Shown piece by piece: positions 1 through 7,989 of a stretch of DNA of 64,000 nucleotides; within the stretch, counting starts at the first letter, position 1, and the number at the start of each line of letters is the position of its first letter. The position numbers and the translations under genes were made by a program. Origin of the DNA: an uncultured Winogradskyella sp. (GTDB lineage Bacteria; Bacteroidota; Bacteroidia; Flavobacteriales; Flavobacteriaceae); contig NZ_CANMJY010000002.1 of the NCBI RefSeq assembly GCF_947498345.1, forward strand, positions 1 through 64,000, in the 5' to 3' direction. A model generated the notes under the pieces. That model ran no database searches and was not told the origin of the DNA. It worked only from the letters and a program-made list of their open reading frames with translations.

Positions 1-2
1 AC

Positions 3-1385
3 GGTGATACCAGCTTTGGTTTTAAAGATGGTGCCAACCTTACCACCGAATACACTTACGATGCCAATGGTAACATGACAGCGGATGAGAACAAGGGCAT
101 TACCTCAATAAGCTATAATCACTTAAATTTGCCTACCAATGTTAACTTTGTTTCGGGAGATATTATTTATATTTACGATGCCACTGGTGTTAAACAAAAA
201 AAGATTGTGAGTACAGGGACTACAACCGAATATGCGGGTAATTATATCTATGAGGATGGGACATTAAAGATGCTATCTCACCCAGAAGGGTATATAGAAC
301 CAGGTAACAAGCAGTTTAATTATATTTACCAGTTTAAGGACCATTTAGGGAACGTTAGACTCACCTATGCAGATAGTGATGGGAATGGTAGTATTAACTC
401 AAGTACAGAAATCATTGAAGAAAATAACTACTATCCTTTTGGCTTAAAACATAAGGGGTATAATGACGTGGTAAGTGCTAATGTGAATAGTGTGGCATCT
501 CGATTTAAATTCGGTGGGAAAGAATATAATGAAGAACTTGGATTAGAGTGGTATGATGTATCTGCTAGAAATTATGATCCAGCTTTAGGACGTTGGATGA
601 ACCTTGACCCTTTGGCTGAAAAAATGCGAAGACATAGTCCATATAATTTTGGATTTGACAACCCCGTTTATTTTCAAGATTACGATGGAATGGCTCCAAG
701 TGGACCTGGTAATCCTATTAGAAAGTTAGTAAAGAAAGCTGCAAAAAAATTAGGTAGACTAGGTAAACAAAAAAGATTACGACAGGTGCTTAAAGACCCA
801 AAGGCTAGTAAAGCAGATAAAGGCTGGATAAAATCTGAAATGAATCAGATGAAAAAGAGCAATGAACTGGGTACAAAAAGAAAGAGCATCAGAAATCCCC
901 CAGGAAAAGATCTGGCACATGAAAGAGGTCGAGAAGCTTCTAAAGGTTATGGTTATGAACATTCAAATCTACAAAATAGAGCCGATCATAGACGTCAACA
1001 CAAATACGATAATTATGGTAGAAAAAACAAAGAAAGACCCGTAAAAGAAGTAGCAACAACAACATTAGCAGCAGGTACTATAACAGACGAAGAAGTTTCG
1101 ACTACAGATACAGATAGCGAAAACTCAAATGCTATGCTAGAATTTTCGATGAATTATATTGAAACAATGGATAATTTAGGAAAAAATTTATTTGGAAATA
1201 ATAGTTTTGGTAATGTTGTAGATGATTTCTTTAATCCATTTCCTGGGTTCTCGGAATTTTTTAATATATTAAAGGATGATAGTAATACAGGTAATGGGGG
1301 TGCGTCTAATTCAAATAATCATACTCTAAATGTAAATGAGGCATTACCAGTTAATACTGTATTTCCTGTAGAAGAAAATTTTTAG
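3..1385 (+). CDS. RHS-repeat polymorphic toxin, C-terminal part (5' end outside window)
   Basis: The frame is open from base 3, so only the 3' part of a large secreted RHS/YD-repeat toxin is present. YD-type repeats (EYTYDANGNMT) lead into the RHS-associated core, ending in ARNYDPALGRWMNLDPLAE and YNFGFDNPV, after which the variable toxin tip begins. The tip (about bases 690-1050) is Lys/Arg-rich, with KGWIKSEMNQM, NPPGKDLAHERGREASKGY and a His-rich DHRRQHKYDNYGR segment. From memory this resembles the polymorphic toxin type 8 family (predicted nuclease). About 110 further residues rich in Asn, Ser and Thr follow, which is unusual because the toxin domain normally ends the protein. The gene directly downstream is a plausible immunity gene. 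The RHS core is certain; the toxin type is an inference. Confidence 0.9.
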   Translation, partial: GDTSFGFKDGANLTTEYTYDANGNMTADENKGITSISYNHLNLPTNVNFVSGDIIYIYDATGVKQKKIVSTGTTTEYAGNYIYEDGTLKMLSHPEGYIEPGNKQFNYIYQFKDHLGNVRLTYADSDGNGSINSSTEIIEENNYYPFGLKHKGYNDVVSANVNSVASRFKFGGKEYNEELGLEWYDVSARNYDPALGRWMNLDPLAEKMRRHSPYNFGFDNPVYFQDYDGMAPSGPGNPIRKLVKKAAKKLGRLGKQKRLRQVLKDPKASKADKGWIKSEMNQMKKSNELGTKRKSIRNPPGKDLAHERGREASKGYGYEHSNLQNRADHRRQHKYDNYGRKNKERPVKEVATTTLAAGTITDEEVSTTDTDSENSNAMLEFSMNYIETMDNLGKNLFGNNSFGNVVDDFFNPFPGFSEFFNILKDDSNTGNGGASNSNNHTLNVNEALPVNTVFPVEENF

Positions 1386-1409
1386 ATTATTATAAGTATA
1401 GATAAATAA

Positions 1410-1799
1410 ATGAAATTAAATTCAAAAGAGATAGAGAATGTTTCAAAATTGAAACCTTTTAAACGGTATAAATACTTCATGAAAAAGGTTGCAGACTTTG
1501 AAGAATTATGGACTGTAGTTGACAATAATGGTGATATTGGATTATCAGATATAGATGACAAGACTTTAATACCAATGTGGCCTAAAGAAGCTTATATCAA
1601 AAGTTGTCTTGAAGGCAACTGGAAAAACCATATACCATTTAAAATAACTCTTGATGATTTTGAGGAAACAATCATTGCATTTATTTCAGAAAATAATTAT
1701 TTGATAAATGTGTTTCCAGTAGATGAAAAAACAGGTTTTATTGTTAATTTAAATGAATTTATTAGAGATTTAAATGAAGAGTTAGAGTGGTATGAATAG
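1410..1799 (+). CDS. DUF2750-like protein, candidate immunity protein for the RHS toxin
   Basis: This 129-residue cytosolic protein starts 24 bases after the RHS toxin stop on the same strand. It has the DUF2750 pattern: RYKYFMKKVADFEELWTV near residue 14, then an acidic stretch, a LIPMWPKEAYIKSC segment and a C-terminal half containing NVFPVDEKTGFIV. DUF2750 proteins are small and often adjacent to polymorphic toxins. No signal peptide or membrane segment is visible. The immunity role is inferred from position, size and acidity and is not shown by the sequence itself. Confidence 0.75.
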   Translation: MKLNSKEIENVSKLKPFKRYKYFMKKVADFEELWTVVDNNGDIGLSDIDDKTLIPMWPKEAYIKSCLEGNWKNHIPFKITLDDFEETIIAFISENNYLINVFPVDEKTGFIVNLNEFIRDLNEELEWYE

Positions 1800-1833
1800 G
1801 TTAGGTAATAGTATAGAGGGTAATGGTACAGAT

Positions 1834-1872
1834 TAGTTGATGCTGTAGTTTTTAAATACAAACAATTGTAAA
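1834..1872. repeat. Dispersed repeat copy 1 (partner at 62097-62135)
   Basis: This 39-base stretch matches 62097-62135 at 34 of 39 positions when aligned by eye without gaps (shared core ACAAACAAT). Each copy lies just downstream of a stop codon, in otherwise empty DNA. No coding potential is seen. Confidence 0.5.
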
Positions 1873-1936
1873 ACAATAACTTAAAATATAATTTTGGTTG
1901 TAAAAGGATGGGCGTAATGTTCATTCTTTTCTTTTT

Positions 1937-1966
1937 AAACGCATTTAGAGGCTTCTAAATGCGTTT
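1937..1966. terminator. Bidirectional hairpin terminator after the toxin-immunity pair
   Basis: A perfect 13-bp stem (1937-1949 with 1954-1966) has a 4-base loop and is flanked by T-rich and A-rich runs. It separates the RHS/immunity unit from the TIR gene. Confidence 0.75.
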
Positions 1967-1994
1967 CTTCAATCTTAATGGTTCAAATTAGTTG

Positions 1995-2704
1995 ATGGAA
2001 AAAACTAAATTGAAAATTTTCTTTGCCTATTCGCGAAAGGATAATGATTTAAGGTCTAGACTAGAGACACACCTTTATTTACTAAAAAGACAAGAATATA
2101 TTGAATCTTGGTATGACGGAGAAATATTACCTGGGCAAAACTGGAATGAGAAAATTAAGCATGCTCTCGGAACAGCAAATATTATCTTACTTCTGATAAG
2201 TGTAGATTTCATTGCTTCAGATTACTGTTATGATATTGAAATGAAAGCTGCTTTTGAAAGGCACAAGCAAGACGAAGCTATCGTAATTCCAATTATTTTG
2301 ACTGATTGCGATTGGTTAGAAACACCTATTGCAGAATTACAAGCTCTACCAAAAAATGGAATACCAATTAATGATGAATATTGGAAAGACAAAGAAAAGG
2401 CTTTAAGGTTAGTCGCCAAAGAGATTAGGAAAATTGTTGAAATTAGTTTAGAAAGTGAGGATAAAAAAAAGAAACTTACAAGCAACTTTTTGAGCAAAAA
2501 CTGAAAGAGAATGAGAATCTCAGAAAACAAATTGAAATCTTGGAAAATGAAATTCAATCTTCTAATACTCTTGAAAACAACAAACATATTTCAATGGAAA
2601 GAATTGCTGAAATAATTGTCAATTATACAGTAGATGAGGTAGATGAACTTGCCAAACATCTAAAAGATGAATATGGAATTGAACCATTGGGTAAAGTAAA
2701 ATAA
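1995..2704 (+). CDS. TIR-domain protein with possible -1 frameshift extension (coiled coil + bL12-N-like tail)
   Basis: Frame 1 encodes a TIR domain from ATG 1995 to the stop at 2504: KIFFAYSRKD (strand A/box 1), LPGQNW, and a SDYCYDIEM segment whose Glu (about residue 82) sits where TIR NADases carry the catalytic Glu. TIR effectors usually degrade NAD+ or make cyclic ADP-ribose signals during phage defence. At 2463-2471 there is A8G, containing an A AAA AAG heptamer in the phase of classical -1 slippery sites. A -1 shift there avoids the stop at 2502 and adds about 77 residues ending at 2704: a coiled coil (EQKLKENENLRKQIEILENE) and a helical tail (IAEIIVNYTVDEVDELAKHL, then DEYGIEP). That tail closely resembles the bL12 N-terminal dimerization domain. 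A simple deletion mutation or a sequencing error in the A run is the alternative. The call of TTG 1992 as start is less likely than ATG 1995. Confidence 0.8.
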
Positions 2705-2715
2705 TATATAACTAC

Positions 2716-2847
2716 TACCAACAACGTGTATAGTTCATTGCTAAGTCGGTTAAGCGAAAGAAAATTTCCTACCTTTAAGAAAAATCAAACTAGCGGAAAA
2801 AAACGCGCGTTAATTCCCGCAACAAACCATACACGTACACGTTAGGC
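2716..2847 (+). repeat. attC-like structured intergenic element A
   Basis: The ends are imperfectly complementary: TACCAACAACGTGTATAG at 2716-2733 and CCATACACGTACACGTTAGGC at 2827-2847. The 3' box GTTAGGC fits the attC R' consensus GTTRRRY. The interior holds GC-rich inverted segments. It lies directly downstream of the TIR gene, as attC sites do in gene cassettes. The 5' box is degenerate and no integron integrase is in the window. Confidence 0.45.
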
Positions 2848-2869
2848 ATAATCTGAATCAACAAAACGA

Positions 2870-3748
2870 ATGGATGAAATTTTAAAAGACTCAAGAGTTG
2901 TAGCTGGAATAATTTCTGCGATTACAGCAATACTCACAATATTCATTCTAAAACCAATAGTCGATAGAAAATTTTTAAAATTCAGATTAAATCAAGAGCA
3001 CAAATACGAACAGAGAAAAAAAATTAAGGAGGTTTTAGCTAAAAACAAAACCCATCTTTTAAATAGTGCCGAAGATTTGAATCACAGACTGTGGAATTTT
3101 ATCAACAATCAAGATAAAAATTGGCATAAAGTTGATGGAGAATACTTTGAGAATGGACACAATTACTTCAATTCCTTTGTTTATAGAATTTTAGCATTTT
3201 ATGGTTGGTTGAGGATAATCGAAAAGCAGATGATATACTTAGACACAACAATAGCAACAAAGGATGATTTAAACTTTATTAAATACATCAAAGTTTTTCC
3301 TCAAATAATGTGTGATTTAGCTCTATTCAAAGGCGAGAACTATGATTCGAATAATGCATCTGACCATTTCTTCAGGAATAGCTTTCAAAATATTGCTCTA
3401 ATCCTTGTTAAAGGAGATGAAGTAACAGATTACGCAAATTTGTTCGATGAATTGAATTACTGCCAAGAGGAATACACCCAAATGTGTGAGTTTATTGATG
3501 GAATTTCAAGCACAGAAGAAAGACTACGGTTTGACAGATTAAAACTGCTTCATTTGACTTTAATAGCTTTCATAAACAAATACGGCTATGATTTTCAATA
3601 TACAGAAAAGAAAAAGATAGAGTATATCGCAAAAACGCCTCGGAAATCAAAACTAATTAAGAATTATACATATCTCATTCAGAGAATTAAATTAGACTCT
3701 GAAAAGGAAATGAAGAAACTTTTAAAAACAATAAAAGACTATGCCTAA
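2870..3748 (+). CDS. Single-span membrane protein of unknown function
   Basis: A 292-residue protein with one N-terminal membrane segment (about residues 9-30, VAGIISAITAILTIFILKPI), a basic stop-transfer stretch, and a long helical, Lys/Glu-rich cytosolic part (N-out/C-in by charge). I do not recognise a family. Its last codons and stop lie inside the GCCTAAC box of attC-like element B, so the gene sits between two structured elements like a cassette. There is no obvious partner gene. The 1-TM plus helical cytosolic layout occurs among membrane defence effectors, but nothing specific supports that here. Confidence 0.65.
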   Translation: MDEILKDSRVVAGIISAITAILTIFILKPIVDRKFLKFRLNQEHKYEQRKKIKEVLAKNKTHLLNSAEDLNHRLWNFINNQDKNWHKVDGEYFENGHNYFNSFVYRILAFYGWLRIIEKQMIYLDTTIATKDDLNFIKYIKVFPQIMCDLALFKGENYDSNNASDHFFRNSFQNIALILVKGDEVTDYANLFDELNYCQEEYTQMCEFIDGISSTEERLRFDRLKLLHLTLIAFINKYGYDFQYTEKKKIEYIAKTPRKSKLIKNYTYLIQRIKLDSEKEMKKLLKTIKDYA

Positions 3749-3800
3749 CAATGAACTAAGCTAAAATTCTCTTGCATTTTAGCTTAGTTCATTGTTGTGT
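3743..3800. repeat. attC-like element B / 19-bp perfect hairpin
   Basis: GCCTAAC (a consensus R'' box, 3743-3749, overlapping the stop of the upstream gene) begins a perfect 19-bp inverted repeat (3749-3767 with 3776-3794, 8-base loop) followed by GTTGTGT (one mismatch to GTTRRRY). At 58 bases it would be about the minimum attC size. It also separates two convergent genes and could terminate both. Confidence 0.45.
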
Positions 3801-3823
3801 AACGTGTTTTTTATTACGATAAA

Positions 3824-4612
3824 CTATTCATTTACATTACGAACACATCTACAGCTGAATTTATTTCTAGGTACTTCAGGCGAATATCCATCAAAATCTA
3901 TTTTTTTTGGATTCTCATCTAATCTACCATTTAAAACCATTACTGTAATATTATCGGTATTATCTTTATCATTATTGTTTGTCCAATAATATCCCATTTT
4001 ACCCTTTTCAATGACTTTTTTTGTCTCTGGGTCATAGTTTCCAGTTAGTTTCAATTTAACTTTACAATTCCCGTTTACAATCTCTTCGTAGGCTATATTT
4101 ATTGTCTTACCACAGAAATTAGCTAATTGTCTAAATTCAGATTCATTAGGTAGTCTCCAGCCACCTTTCAATTCAGAACAAGCCTCGCGAGCTTCCTCAT
4201 AAGAATAATATCTACCATCAATTATGCTATCATTGGATTTATTTAAAGGGGCATCACCTATTTTTTTCGAATTGTTGGCAGAACTCCATTCAAGGTTACC
4301 GATAACATAGTCATTGTTTCCCTGTTCATTCCAAAGAAGAGTATAAAAGAAATATCCTATAAGACCAATTAAAACTGTGTAAGATAAAAATTTTAAAAAA
4401 GCATTTTTTTGTGATAATGCTAAATTCACTAAATAAATAATTATCAATAATCCTAGTAATAAGGCAAATTTGCCAGTTATGCCAATCTCTGGTAATTCTC
4501 CCATTTTGTCTGTGAAAATTGTATAAGTTCCAAGAACACCTGAGACCAAAGAAATCGCAATGTTTAAACCACCAAGCTTTTTCTGTTTTGTTGATTCCTG
4601 TTCTTTATTCAT
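3824..4612 (-). CDS. Membrane-anchored DUF1566/FISUMP-like protein
   Basis: The 262-residue protein has three hydrophobic segments in its first 100 residues (around ISLVSGVLGTYTIF, GKFALLLGLLIIIYLVNLAL and FLSYTVLIGLIGYFFYTLLW). A globular C-terminal domain follows with YYSYEEAREACSELKGGWRL, then LPNESEFRQL, a GYYWTNNN segment and a final FSCRCVRN. That order is typical of DUF1566 / Fibrobacter paralogous (FISUMP, Lcl C-terminal-like) domains, thought to be lectin-like folds. The domain probably lies outside the membrane. The gene is isolated between attC-like elements B and C and convergent with its left neighbour. Confidence 0.7.
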   Translation of the reverse strand: MNKEQESTKQKKLGGLNIAISLVSGVLGTYTIFTDKMGELPEIGITGKFALLLGLLIIIYLVNLALSQKNAFLKFLSYTVLIGLIGYFFYTLLWNEQGNNDYVIGNLEWSSANNSKKIGDAPLNKSNDSIIDGRYYSYEEAREACSELKGGWRLPNESEFRQLANFCGKTINIAYEEIVNGNCKVKLKLTGNYDPETKKVIEKGKMGYYWTNNNDKDNTDNITVMVLNGRLDENPKKIDFDGYSPEVPRNKFSCRCVRNVNE

Positions 4613-4665
4613 AAGGTTGATATTTATATTCTTTGTTTATCTTTTAGTACAGTATTAAACAATAT

Positions 4666-4753
4666 GTTACACGACGCTCACTGTGTGTGGCGTGGTGAGG
4701 CGTGCCTCGCGGGTAGTCATAATTGCGCCTCATAAGCTATACACGTTCTTGGC
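4666..4753 (-). repeat. attC-like structured intergenic element C (reverse orientation)
   Basis: Read on the minus strand it begins TGCCAAGAACGTGTATAG, sharing CCAA.AACGTGTATAG with element A, and ends CGTCGTGTAAC, close to the end of element B. The interior is GC-rich with several inverted repeats. It lies just downstream of the minus-strand pair 5435-4762, again in the cassette position. Confidence 0.45.
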
Positions 4754-4761
4754 AATAGTAT

Positions 4762-5112
4762 TTATATTAATAAAATAATATGAATGCTGAATAAAGTCAT
4801 TGAGATTACAAATGAGAATAATTGTACTACTGATGGTATTTTTATATTCGATGTAGAAATATTTGGTTTAATATTTTTATAAGATGCCAAACTTCCTGTT
4901 AAAGCCATCATAACCATTAAACCAGACAAAATTGAAAAGAGTAAAAAAATAATTGAAGTTATTAGTATCCATTTAATTTCAACATCTTTGAGAATTTTAT
5001 CACTAAATGTTAATATTACTGTTATGACTCCTGTAGATAAACTAATTATTAACTTTGTAGTTTCTGAGGCAAAGTCAAATGATTTTGTTTTTTCTTCTTT
5101 CATTATTAGCAT
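4762..5112 (-). CDS. Small three-span membrane protein, partner of upstream gene
   Basis: About 116 residues with three predicted membrane segments (TKLIISLSTGVITVILTF, IKWILITSIIFLLFSILSGL and VVQLFSFVISMTLFSIHIIL). I prefer ATG 5112, which overlaps the TAA of the upstream gene (ATGCTAA); ATG 5103 is equally possible. The overlap suggests translational coupling with the 109-residue protein. Family not recognised. A soluble helical protein coupled to a small membrane protein is a layout seen in toxin-antitoxin and abortive-infection pairs, but I have no motif to support it. Confidence 0.6.
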   Translation of the reverse strand: MLIMKEEKTKSFDFASETTKLIISLSTGVITVILTFSDKILKDVEIKWILITSIIFLLFSILSGLMVMMALTGSLASYKNIKPNISTSNIKIPSVVQLFSFVISMTLFSIHIILLI

Positions 5113-5435
5113 ATTGGCCACAAAGGGCAAAGTTTTTTTAATCCACGTCTTATTGCTTCAATTTTTATTTCTTTTTCTTCACTTTCAATCATTATAATTT
5201 CACAAAAGGCTTTAATTTTATTATTTATATCTGCTACACTCATTTTAGAACTTAATCTACGTCCATACTTTATTGCACGAAGGGAATATTCTAAATCCGC
5301 TTTTTTACCAATATATTCTAGAAGTAAATCTGCATCATCGTGAATTTGAATACCTTTATTCGAAAAATATTTATCAATCTTTTCTTTAGTCCTAATTCTA
5401 GTTCTACTACCTGTTTTATTTCGTTTTATCTCCAT
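5106..5435 (-). CDS. Small basic helical protein, first gene of a two-gene unit
   Basis: A 109-residue soluble protein with a very basic N-terminus (MEIKRNKTGSRTRIRTKEKI) and predicted helical remainder. It ends in CPLWPIC and overlaps the start of the small membrane protein downstream. It has no recognised domain. The basic start could bind nucleic acid. The element upstream is the mobilizable element, transcribed in the same direction but separated by a terminator. Confidence 0.6.
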   Translation of the reverse strand: MEIKRNKTGSRTRIRTKEKIDKYFSNKGIQIHDDADLLLEYIGKKADLEYSLRAIKYGRRLSSKMSVADINNKIKAFCEIIMIESEEKEIKIEAIRRGLKKLCPLWPIC

Positions 5436-5538
5436 AAGATGATCATATTATTCCCATTTATATTTATACTAATAAAAATACATTTTTTTATATAAAGCAT
5501 ACGGTAAACAACATTAATATTTTGCTGACAAAAGAAAA

Positions 5539-5561
5539 AACATCCTCATTATGAGGATGTT
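5539..5561 (-). terminator. Terminator of the left, leftward-transcribed gene block
   Basis: An inverted repeat of 11 bases per arm with a 1-base centre, followed on the minus strand by a T-rich run (complement of AAAGAAAAAA). It would end transcription of the genes running from 9122 to 5645. Confidence 0.7.
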
Positions 5562-5644
5562 GTATTAAATTGTTTGAAGTGCTAAAAAGTTTTGGGAACG
5601 GAAAAGCTAAAGTTTCATTTCTCAAGCCAAATCTCTTTAGCTTT

Positions 5645-6019
5645 TTAAGACTTAGTTGTCTTCTCATCTTTTTTGTCATTGGACTTTAAATTTTGTTGAG
5701 CTCTACTAGAGCTTGGTTTAGACTTTTCAGCAATAGGTTTATCTTCTTTTTCTTCCTTACTCCATTTTTCAGTAACATAGGAAATAATAAACAGCTCGTT
5801 ATCGATAAGTTCCAAGAGTTCTCTATTTTCCATTTCCATTAGGTTATGTTCCTTGGGAATGGTTCCACCGAATTTCTTCTTCAAGATCTCGATGAGCTCT
5901 TTTCTTGAAAAGTAGAACACTAGGTTCTTACTTATAAGGCTTTCTGTTTCTTTTTCCAATGCCAGATTTCTGAGTACCGTAGCAAAATGTTTCATCAATT
6001 GTTTTTTGTTGTCTTCCAT
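5645..6019 (-). CDS. Small helical mobile-element protein of unknown function
   Basis: A 124-residue soluble protein, helical through about residue 85, with a disordered Lys/Ser/Asp-rich C-terminal tail (KPSSSRAQQNLKSNDKKDEK). No family recognised. It is the last gene in a leftward run of five mobile-element genes with short gaps and ends before a good terminator. Confidence 0.65.
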   Translation of the reverse strand: MEDNKKQLMKHFATVLRNLALEKETESLISKNLVFYFSRKELIEILKKKFGGTIPKEHNLMEMENRELLELIDNELFIISYVTEKWSKEEKEDKPIAEKSKPSSSRAQQNLKSNDKKDEKTTKS

Positions 6020-6051
6020 GATTTCTAATGTTTTATGGATTAATATTTGAT

Positions 6052-6582
6052 TTATTGTCTTCTGTAGCGGTGAAGTATATGTAGCTCTTCAGGACTGAAC
6101 AGTCCATCAGCTATAAGCTGTTGCATTACTGCCTTAGCCTCTTCCTCTTTTTTGAAATAGAAATTGGGATGAGAAGTCACAAGCTCTACATCGTTTTGAG
6201 ACACATTACTTTTGTAGATGCCATACATTTTCTTAAGCTTTCCAGACTTAATTAAAAGCGATCTGTAGTTAGAACGATCGTATTCATCCCAATTGTCAAT
6301 GGGCTTACTAGCTAAATAATGGGTGTGAAATCCTAGTTGGGATAATACTTCCCATATCTCTTCACTGCTGATCTGTTCTTGTTTGACTTCACAGTAGTAC
6401 TTTATGGTCTGGCACAAGTGCTCATAGTCCTTGGACTTAGCTTCTTTAGCTACTGCTTCAATTTCTTCTTGAGTCCATCCTTCTTTTTTTGCTTGATGTA
6501 CAAACAGTCCAAGGATGACAAAAGAGTTTACTTCGTAATTGGACAGATCAAGATTGACTGTCTTATTAATCGTTCTTTTCAT
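6052..6582 (-). CDS. Mobile-element protein of unknown function
   Basis: A 176-residue soluble protein with no recognised domain. It is mixed helical, with a hydrophobic heptad-like segment near residue 20 and a Tyr/Arg-rich C-terminus (LHILHRYRRQ). It lies 32 bases upstream of the 124-residue gene and 37 bases downstream of the Dam gene, so it belongs to the same leftward unit. Confidence 0.65.
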   Translation of the reverse strand: MKRTINKTVNLDLSNYEVNSFVILGLFVHQAKKEGWTQEEIEAVAKEAKSKDYEHLCQTIKYYCEVKQEQISSEEIWEVLSQLGFHTHYLASKPIDNWDEYDRSNYRSLLIKSGKLKKMYGIYKSNVSQNDVELVTSHPNFYFKKEEEAKAVMQQLIADGLFSPEELHILHRYRRQ

Positions 6583-6619
6583 ATGTAATTGTTTAAATAT
6601 TTACTTGTTATGCTTTGGT

Positions 6620-7411
6620 CTAGTTAAGCGGATAGTTAGCAGTAAGTACTTCTGTCTTTCGACCTCTTGGTTTATTGCCTTGTGCTTTTCTAGCTGATAA
6701 AGGCTTATCAAAACTTTTGGTATGCCACCCAAATTCTTTGATATATTTCTCTAAAACGGTATTAGGATATGAGGACAAAATGAATTTCGCTTTTAGCTTA
6801 GAAAGTACTTTTAAAAGATTTTCAAAATGTTCTTGGGTGTACCCGCCATAATGACCTTGATTAGAATTTGGATATGGCGGGTCGATATAGAAAAACACAT
6901 CTTCGTTATCTCTATTGACAATGACCTTAAGTGCATCAAGATTTTCGATCTGAGCTTTTTCAAGTCTGTCAACAATTTCAGTGTTAAAGCGTAGCTTTTT
7001 GTTTTGAAAAACTTTTACCCGTTTTCCATATTTATCGTAGCCCCAAGAACCAATCTGGCAGCTAAAGCCCATATTAGTTCCCACATAGAATGCCCAGGCC
7101 TGTTGCAGTTTATTAAACAAGTGAGGCATTCTATAAATGGCAAGGGCAACGCTATAGGTTGCTCTTGAAAACAAAGTTGCTTCAATCTTAGTTTTTAGAT
7201 TATCAAAATCCGTTCTTGCCACTTCAAAGAAGTTGACCACCATGTTATTGGTATCGTTGATCACTGAAGCTTCGGCAGGGGACTTTGCAAAGAAAATGGC
7301 ACCACCACCAAAAAAGGGTTCTATGTAGACCTTATGTTTTGGGATCAATGGTACTATTTGCTTAATCAAGTTTAACTTGCCACCATAGTAGGTTATTGGG
7401 GTCTTGGACAT
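6620..7411 (-). CDS. D12-class DNA adenine-N6 methyltransferase (Dam-like)
   Basis: This 263-residue enzyme should transfer a methyl group from SAM to N6 of adenine in DNA. Visible motifs are N-terminal TPITYYGGKLNLI and IEPFFGGGAIFF (SAM-binding motif I), and FFYIDPPYPNSN with the catalytic DPPY (motif IV), followed by FILSSYPN. Length and motif order fit the Dam/M.DpnII alpha class. No restriction gene is adjacent, so it is probably an orphan methylase protecting or regulating the element. It is co-directional with the RadC-like gene. Confidence 0.92.
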   Translation of the reverse strand: MSKTPITYYGGKLNLIKQIVPLIPKHKVYIEPFFGGGAIFFAKSPAEASVINDTNNMVVNFFEVARTDFDNLKTKIEATLFSRATYSVALAIYRMPHLFNKLQQAWAFYVGTNMGFSCQIGSWGYDKYGKRVKVFQNKKLRFNTEIVDRLEKAQIENLDALKVIVNRDNEDVFFYIDPPYPNSNQGHYGGYTQEHFENLLKVLSKLKAKFILSSYPNTVLEKYIKEFGWHTKSFDKPLSARKAQGNKPRGRKTEVLTANYPLN

Positions 7412-7456
7412 ATAGTTGATATGATTAGGGACTGGTAAAGAGGGAAGTGAGCTTTA

Positions 7457-7924
7457 TTAGAGGGCATGATGGTCAGAAAAACTATAGTAGCCTTCCTGGG
7501 AAACGATAAGATGATCTACCAAGCTTGAATCTATAAGCATGGCTAACTTTTGAAGCTTTTTAGTGATTCTATAGTCACTGACGGATGGATTCAGATTGCC
7601 AGAGGGATGGTTGTGTATGGCTATAAAGCTTGAAGCATTGGTGAGCAGTATGAACTGAAAAATTTCTTTCAGATTAATATGCACACCATTAGTACCACCC
7701 GAGGCTATATCTGCTATGCCTACCACTCTATTGGCACATGAGAGTAGCATCAACCAAAAGAACTCCTTATGGCAGATACGATTAGAATTTATGTAATCTT
7801 TCATCGTCCGGTAAACATCTTTTGAACCTTTGATGTGAATCATGTTCTCAAATAAAGGACGTTTCAAATGCAGTTCCAGTTCTGATGCGCTAAGCACCAA
7901 AACCGATGGTAAATTCGATTTCAT
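7457..7924 (-). CDS. RadC-like JAB-domain protein
   Basis: A 155-residue protein with the RadC/JAMM signature: VVGIADIASGGTNGVHINLK, then FIAIHNHPSGNLNPSVSD (the metal-binding H-x-H-P-S-G-x7-D motif), and LVDHLIVSQEGYYSF at the end. The HhH N-terminal domain of full-length RadC is absent, as is usual for mobile-element copies in Bacteroidota. A role in DNA processing or in countering host defences is inferred; RadC is not a proven repair enzyme. Confidence 0.9.
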   Translation of the reverse strand: MKSNLPSVLVLSASELELHLKRPLFENMIHIKGSKDVYRTMKDYINSNRICHKEFFWLMLLSCANRVVGIADIASGGTNGVHINLKEIFQFILLTNASSFIAIHNHPSGNLNPSVSDYRITKKLQKLAMLIDSSLVDHLIVSQEGYYSFSDHHAL

Positions 7925-7989
7925 TGTTATCTGTTTTAAAAAATTAGTATTTGTTTTATGGTTTTCTTGCCTAGACAGCCTTAGGCTGC

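Noticed and set aside
5488-5679. 63-codon minus-strand frame at the left end of the mobile element
   Set aside because: It runs through the terminator and overlaps the 3' end of the 124-residue gene in another frame.
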